From Ustulina deusta (taxonomy: Eukaryota; Ascomycota; Sordariomycetes; Xylariales; Xylariaceae), in assembly GCA_023159155.1 (NCBI GenBank), contig JAJNNX010000072.1, forward strand, positions 1-64,000: a DNA stretch of 64,000 bases, in the 5' to 3' direction. The notes beneath the pieces were generated by a model. It was not told the DNA's origin, did not search any database, and saw only the letters and a program-made list of their open reading frames with translations. Shown piece by piece: positions 57,749 through 64,000 of this stretch (the first letter of the stretch is position 1; each line of letters starts with the position of its first letter). A program made the position numbers and the translations under genes.

Positions 57749-60700
57749 TATAACAAGTACGGATGCTGAGGACTGATGAGAATTTGCATGTCACGTTGGA
57801 CGTATGAGGTATTAGTAATAATGATAATGAATAACAATAATAGGCAGCGAGAGCCCATGGCCTACAGACACCGGTAGACTTGACCACCCGCGCAATATCA
57901 CCGTGACATTTATGATGTAACACATAATATCGTAGTTTATACTAGTCTACATGTGCACGGATTTCTAGACCTGCTGGTAAGTAGTATCTCGGAAGTTTAC
58001 TGATGTAACCTTCTGTCGTCTACATAGTTCTTGACAACTGGCCTTTCTGTGACCGAACATGATTGTACGTTTGCACCGATTGCCTGCCTAGGGATACGGA
58101 CCACGATAGTGAGCATGTTAGTAACCCCTTTCACGTAACCTACCTACACTGGCCAAGGTGGCACGTAGCTAGCGTAGGGCGACAATAAGCCATCATCATC
58201 ATCATATCGGCCAGAGGTGCGGAATATACCGACTGGCGACAACACAAGCACACCTGTAACAGATAACTAACAACATTCTAGGGTACGAATTGTCGGTGAT
58301 GACGATGAGACCGTTGTGCCCGCTATCGGATGCCTTGTGCTGCAAGATCCGTGAAGCCTCTGCATACAGGCGCACACACGCGTTCCGGTAATTAAGATGC
58401 AGCTGCAGGTCAGGTCCTGGCAAATGCTCCGGCCACTGAGGCTTCAGGGTGGCGCTTCAACAGGGTCGAGCAGGATGACGAGGCTGACTGAGTGTGGTGT
58501 GCAGACTACAACCATGTGCATGTGTTGGCATCGTATTCTAGAACACCTGCAGACATGGCTCTACGACTGTACTCCAGATACAGTGTTATCAGTTATCGGA
58601 GAATGACGCGTACCCGAGAATAAGACGTAGTATATCGTATACCAGTATTAGAAAGGTAGTTGGTGAGCTCTCGTATAATCTCTCGTCAAACAGGTTTAAG
58701 GCACCCTTTCTCCTGGCGTAAACGGGCTTGCGTTCATGATGATGCGGAATGATGGATGGGAATACCCCTGCAGCCCACAGTTCCTTGGAGGTGTCCTGGA
58801 GTGAGATAGGACCAGGGTTGTAATGGCGCGGCGCAGCGAAAAAAGCAAAGGGGCAGCACATCCTTGCGCAGGGATTGTCGATCTCTTTTCTTTCCAGAAA
58901 ACTTCCATCGGGGTCCGATATGCATGTGTATTGTTGTGTGCTCTGGCGAGTTCCATGCAGACAGGACAATTGGTAGCCGGGTACCTATTCTGTAACCCCA
59001 ACTGTCCCGATGCCTCTCTACCGAGTCTAGACCTGAAAAGTCTGAGACATATGTTGAGTAGTAGTTAGATGGGCATAGGATTTCTACACCACACACCTTA
59101 GAACAAAATGTGTTTGATAATAAAATGCTAAGGCTTTTAACAAACTATATGTACCTAATTGTAGATGTTGTATCGACTGGAGTGCATTGTATGTTCACTA
59201 GATATATCCGAGACTACATAATTGGTAAATAATCATAAAACATGTTGTACAGCTGAGACACAAGTGTGAAAATCATTTGTGTTTTGCTTTTTTTGTCTTT
59301 TTGCCCTTTAATTAGGTAAGGAAGAGAAGAAGATGTCGATGCTGATATCAAAAACAGTTGATAGGGACATGTGCATGACATGGTACTAGGGAGCTTCCAC
59401 GGGACCTAGGGTAGGGTATTACAGGCTTGGCTCCACAACATGCTTCAGACCAACTCATGTCAGACCAGACGGGCAGACTGGAAACCTTAATCCAGACAGC
59501 GATCCCTATACACTACGTACGTGCGTATCTTTTGATTTCGGTGTACACCTACGTCGGCAGTGTACGATGCATAGGTACCTACCTACATAGTAGTTCAGTA
59601 GGTACATTAGGTACTCCTGTGACACCCTGGCCTTCCACTACGGCGCCATTCTTACCCATTTCTATATCTCATTTCGATTATCTGTTGTGTGGTGTAGACT
59701 GTGTCGTATGCAGTAAGTATACCACACTCCACGACTAGTGAAGGTACCAAGGCAATGTATGTCAGATAGAAAGGAATGTAAGCCAAGAACTGCAGGCAGA
59801 GTAGCAGCCACCTATTAACGTGTAAATTCAAGTCATGCAGCCAAAGGTTACCCCAAGAAGGGGAATATCATTCGTTGCCCATATGCCAGACCACAGACAT
59901 GGTTTGATTTTAATATTTACCATTGCAGTACCTACCGCATCCAGTAGACTCAACTGCACCTCGGTATGTACCTGTAAGTGTATACCACCCTGTGATATAA
60001 AGGCGGAACAAGAGTCTCCACCTTCCCCTGAACACTACCCTGGAAGCCTGGAGACGACATGTTACAGCACCAAAGTATTTACAATACGTATATCCACCAC
60101 AACAAAATAAAATAGCAATCTAGGCAAGCTCAATAATACAATGTACATTATATTTTATACTTACCTAGTGTGGAATGTATTTGTTATTCGTGCACCGTAC
60201 AGGGTTAATGCGTTTGTCCATCAAGACAGGTAGGTAGCGTACTTGGCTTGGGTAGTATCCATGTAGGTTGGTAGGAGGTACTTTGGCAGGAAGTAGGCTA
60301 CCCACCTTAGGTAAGGTGAGGTACTTCATCGAGGATGGTTCAAGGCTGCCTGTCTTGATAGGTAATTGCAAAGAAAAGTACGCAAGGCTAACTAAAGTTG
60401 GAATTTCGAGCCCTCTCCTTCCACCCTAACACAATCCATACCTAATCCGACGCAGCTTCTCCTCTCTGCCCTCGACCCTAGGCTCGATAGTTCGCTTTCT
60501 AGTGTAGATGATAATGTGCAGGTACCTAGTGTCATCCAAGGTAGGTAGTGTAGTGTCGGCTACGCTACCACGCTAGAGCACTTGGTGCTTATTCCCCCGC
60601 TAATCCGTTTTCTTTTCGTCATACACAATTAGATATGTACTGGCAACTTCGCTCATCCTCTCTCTCTCTCTTTACTCTTTACGGCCAAGTGTCTCTGACC

Positions 60701-61473
60701 CTCATCTCCTCTCCTCTCGCGAATCTCTCGTACGGTACCGCATAGACTCCCGGCTTAGACAGAAGACACAGACAGAAGCCCGGGTAGACAGACTAGTCTA
60801 GCTCATATTCCGAGCCTTCTGCTGACTGGCAGCGCATATTACATATCACAGTGCCCATTCGATCGACGCTGCCCACCCTCTCTCGTCTCTCGTCCGCATT
60901 CCCGCCGCAAGAGTCGATTGGGTAGGCTCATATTGAAATATTTTTTTCACCGGCCAAAGCTGCAGGCAGACCAGCCAAGCGATCCTTCCCGTGCCGCCTT
61001 CTTGCCTCCCTATCAGCCCGTCTTATATCACCAAGCTACACTACCATCCTTCACCCTTCCTGGAAGACAGCTCCCTAGTCCCCGACACCTGCGGCCGACT
61101 GCGCTTCCTCGCCTGACCCGGCTAACGTAGGATTCCTTCCGCGCCCCCAAAAGACTGTGAAATGAGCCAATGTTAACCTCGTATCGCCGGCACTTCCTCT
61201 TCATCAACTAACAACTCACGCAACAACACCATTCTGCGTCGACTGTGAGCTGCGGGACTCGCTGTATCCATTTTCGCAGCTCCCTACATAGTACATAACT
61301 GCGTACATAACTGCGCTCGCTGTTGGGTTCTGCGGCTTTCATCTATCCCATACAGCCCCTCTCGCTCCGGACTCCCGCATTGCGCCGCACTTCGCCTCGC
61401 TTCCCGGCAATCCCAAGTCAGCCGAAGTCATCACTCCACTGCAGCTCAACGGCACCGTCTCGTCTCTTCCATC

Positions 61474-62750
61474 ATGGCGTCCGAAAAGCCGTCTGTGCTG
61501 ATAATCGGCGGTCTGGGATATATCGGCCGGTTCCTGGCTAAATATATCCATGACAACAATCTGGCAGCTGACCTGCGACTGGTTGACAAGGTTCTACCTC
61601 AGCTAGCATTCTTGCCCCCCGAATTTCAGGACGCATGCTCAGCGGCAAATTTCGTGCAAGCAGACGCCAGCAGAGAACGTAAGTCAGAAATCCGTGGCTT
61701 CTCCAGCATACAATTCGTAGGTAAAGTCTTTTGCTAATATTCTGGGGCGTTTGTGTAGAGGGCCTCGTCCGCATATTTGATAGACCTGATGGGAAAAAAT
61801 GGGATTATGTTTTCAACTGTGGCGGCGAGACGAGGTATTCCCAGGAGGATGAGGTCTACAAAGTCCGGTCTCTAGGCTTGGCGCTAGCAGTTGGTAGAGA
61901 GGCGGCGAAACGGGGCGTCAAGTGTTTCGTAGAGCTAAGCACGGGCATGGTGTACAAGCCAAATTCGTCACCCAGCAAAGAGGGTGACAAGCTTAAGCCG
62001 TGGAGCAAGATCGCTACCTATAAAGCCCAAGCGGAACAAGAATTGTCCAAGATTGAGGGGTGAGTACTGGCTCAGAACACGATGGGTTGGGGAAGAACAA
62101 GCTGACTGACGGCTTGATGACACAGGTTGAACCTTGTCATTGTACGGTTAGCCCACGTCTACGGCCCGTATGGGTCGCAGTGGGTTGCGACCGCACTTTG
62201 CTTAGCACGCGTATACCAGGCTCTCGAGGAAGAGATGAAGTACCTATGGACAAAAGATTTGCGAACAAACACGGTTCATATCCAGGATGTCACACGAGCC
62301 TTGTGGGCTGTCGCCTCATGGTATGACTCTGGCAAGCCTAACTGGGACACCAAAGCGATGGGTAGCGTCCCGGTATTCAATGTGGTCGACAAGGGTGTCA
62401 CAACACAAGGCACAATAGCAACCATCCTGGGCGAGGTATTTGGTATCAAGGGGGAATTCCAGGGCTCGCTTCTGAGTAACTTTGCGCGGCTGAATATGGA
62501 CAGTGTGGTGGACGATATCAACGACGACGTGCTCGGTCCTTGGGCGGATCTTCTCAGCGAAGCAGGAATCACAAGGCCGGGTCCATTGTCTCCTTTTATG
62601 GAAAAGGAGCTCCTGAAAGACACTGACCTCAGCATGGACGGAACTCGACTGGATACGGTTGTGGGCTTCGAGTACACGAAGCCTGCTATGACCAAGGAAC
62701 TTATCCTGGAGGTCATTGATAGTTATAAGAGGATGAAATGGTGGCCGTAA
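61474..62750 (+). CDS. Extended SDR / NAD-dependent epimerase-like protein
   Basis: Three exons (61,474-61,678, 61,759-62,059, 62,126-62,750) splice in phase to 376 residues. The Rossmann NAD(P) motif is at the start, VLIIGGLGYIGRFLAKYI, with G-G-L-G-Y-I-G as GxxGxxG, and a LVDK acidic segment after beta-2. YVFNCGGETRYSQ and KCFVELSTGMVYKP correspond to the NN-like and Ser-containing strands. VRLAHVYGPYG and VHIQDVTRALW are typical extended-SDR blocks. The catalytic helix reads SKIATYKAQAEQEL: the Lys is present, but the residue four before it is Ile rather than Tyr. The protein may thus be a catalytically atypical epimerase or a cofactor-binding protein. Substrate unknown. Confidence 0.85.
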
Positions 62751-64000
62751 CTGGGGGTGCGGACTTCTGCCACCGGATTGGCGGCTCTGCTCTTTCCCGC
62801 GACCCAAGCACATTTACGGGAGGATCTTGACCCCCTCTCAGGGGTTGCAACGAAGTATATTCCAACAAACGACTCAATGACTGACGGCCTACGGTTCCGC
62901 ATCAGATAGACTTTGGCGGCTCCTTCTTCTTGGTTACATGTTCTCTTACCATACACTGTTTTAAAAGTTGGGCTTTTGTGCAGAAAACGGCAATGGTGTA
63001 TGAATAAGATATCCTTTCTTTTCCGCCTCACAAACAACGCACGCTCATATACACACGCTCATCACAATCACATCTCCGCAGACGCGCACACGCATATTTT
63101 CCTCGCAAGCCTAGTCTAGCAGCAGGCATTATCAGGGGGTGGCTCAACGCAGGTGTCCAACTAGGCATAGGGGGTCTAATTTTTTTTTCCGTTTTTTTTA
63201 TTACTCTTTTCTGTTTTGGTTTGTAATGAGATAGTGTTGGGGCTTAGTGTTTCTTTATTCTACATAATCCATCTCTATCCTGATGGCATCCGCCTAGCAG
63301 AGTTGTGCTTTCGAATCTATCCTAAGATAAAACAACCTTGTTTGCCTCTTTTCTGTCGTACAGACAGAGAGACCTGGTTACGTTGATCTGCACCCTTTAA
63401 CGACGTACTCACAAATTATGTCGTCGTGCTGAATTCAGCGGGCGTAACTTGAAACCACCAAATAAAGAAGATTCCGGAACAATTGTAACGAGTCCTTCAT
63501 GAGAAACACCCCCAAATTAATCATGCCATGATCACACTTACGCCAGTATCAGAGTACCTATTCTAGCTGTTGTGTACCACAGCAGTATTAGCTTATAGCG
63601 CCACAGTTTCACTGCTGGCTTATCAACCACGAAGCTTGGTATCTGCATGAATTCCTTCACAAACATATAGTGCTGGACTCCACATCCTCTGGGTGTCGAT
63701 CAAGCATTCATTCATTCTTAATGATACCTCCAACCTAAATAACCCCACCCACTCCTGCTCTATCGAGATGTCTGGCGATGTTATTTTACATGCAACCAAA
63801 TCCATCAAGGCCTTCTAAGGGTGTGGTTCAATGTACTGGATCCTGCACTCTAAATACCAACGTTGCTATCTAGTATCAAGCATGCATAAATGGCGTTTCT
63901 GCGCCGCATCTCGTGCATTCGTTCCATGGGACCATAGTGATAGCCAAACGGTCAAATCGGCGCCAAGTTGGTGTTTTTAGCTATATTTAGAATACCTAAC
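62751..64000. other. 3' flank of SDR gene, no gene seen
   Basis: Only short frames without motifs on either strand. A T-rich block at 63,179-63,200 may lie in the 3' UTR. The window ends without entering a recognisable gene. Confidence 0.4.

Larger units (their letters stand above)
53203..61473. other. 8-kb gene-poor region rich in simple repeats
   Basis: No frame above about 170 codons and none with a domain, signal peptide or plausible exon chain was found on either strand. The DNA holds microsatellites, homopolymers and at least a dozen GGTAGGTA/ACCTAGGT-type blocks (for example 54,149-54,174, 54,609-54,630, 54,745-54,780, 55,109-55,127, 56,283-56,300, 59,573-59,612 and 60,290-60,322). 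Composition is normal, unlike the RIP block. The final ~550 bp should include the promoter and pyrimidine-rich leader of the SDR gene. Confidence 0.5.

Overview
This window comes from a filamentous ascomycete (Pezizomycotina, probably Sordariomycetes). Genes carry many 48-262 nt GT-AG introns with CTRAC-type branch sites, there is a HET-domain gene, and duplicated DNA shows the C-to-T/G-to-A signature of repeat-induced point mutation (RIP). Exon structures below were built by hand from splice motifs, reading phase and family motifs. No database search was run.

Layout. (1) 1-14,050 is extremely A+T-rich, RIP-degraded transposon DNA. A Ty1/copia-like element on the minus strand (555-7,930, 287-bp LTRs) is inserted in a second, related copia element (1-554 plus 7,931-10,831). 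A RIP-destroyed copy of a small TIR element lies at about 13,602-14,000. (2) 14,560-16,441 is an edge zone with a broken GNAT acetyltransferase and a pogo/Fot1-type transposase relic. (3) 16,626-19,526 holds a divergent pair: a LITAF-like zinc-ribbon gene (minus, three exons) and a HET-domain gene (plus). (4) 19,527-30,411 mixes a damaged P450 gene, a PTH11-type receptor fragment cut by a TIR element, a dispersed ~215-bp repeat, an intact five-exon P450 gene, and a DUF3176 membrane-protein pseudogene. (5) 32,177-42,998 carries three secreted plant-polysaccharide hydrolases (GH27, GH127, GH10), with a small DUF3602 gene before GH10. (6) 45,656-53,202 holds conserved housekeeping genes: ATG22 (with an inferred 6-nt microexon), a BAH-PHD chromatin protein, and the F-actin capping protein beta subunit. 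(7) 53,203-61,473 is an 8-kb stretch with no credible gene, full of microsatellites and dispersed GGTAGGTA/ACCTAGGT motifs. (8) 61,474-62,750 encodes an extended SDR/epimerase-like protein lacking the usual catalytic Tyr.

How it fits together. A RIP-mutated heterochromatic block on the left borders a fast-evolving accessory zone (HET, P450s, receptor remnant, DUF3176). This passes into a carbon-acquisition zone and then conserved housekeeping DNA. Transition-type nonsense mutations in the P450 and DUF3176 genes suggest that RIP or its leakage reached single genes outside the transposon block. The three hydrolases would together attack arabinose-, galactose- and xylose-containing plant cell-wall polymers. 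The HET/LITAF divergent pair is the best candidate for an undescribed functional module; that is inference from gene arrangement only.
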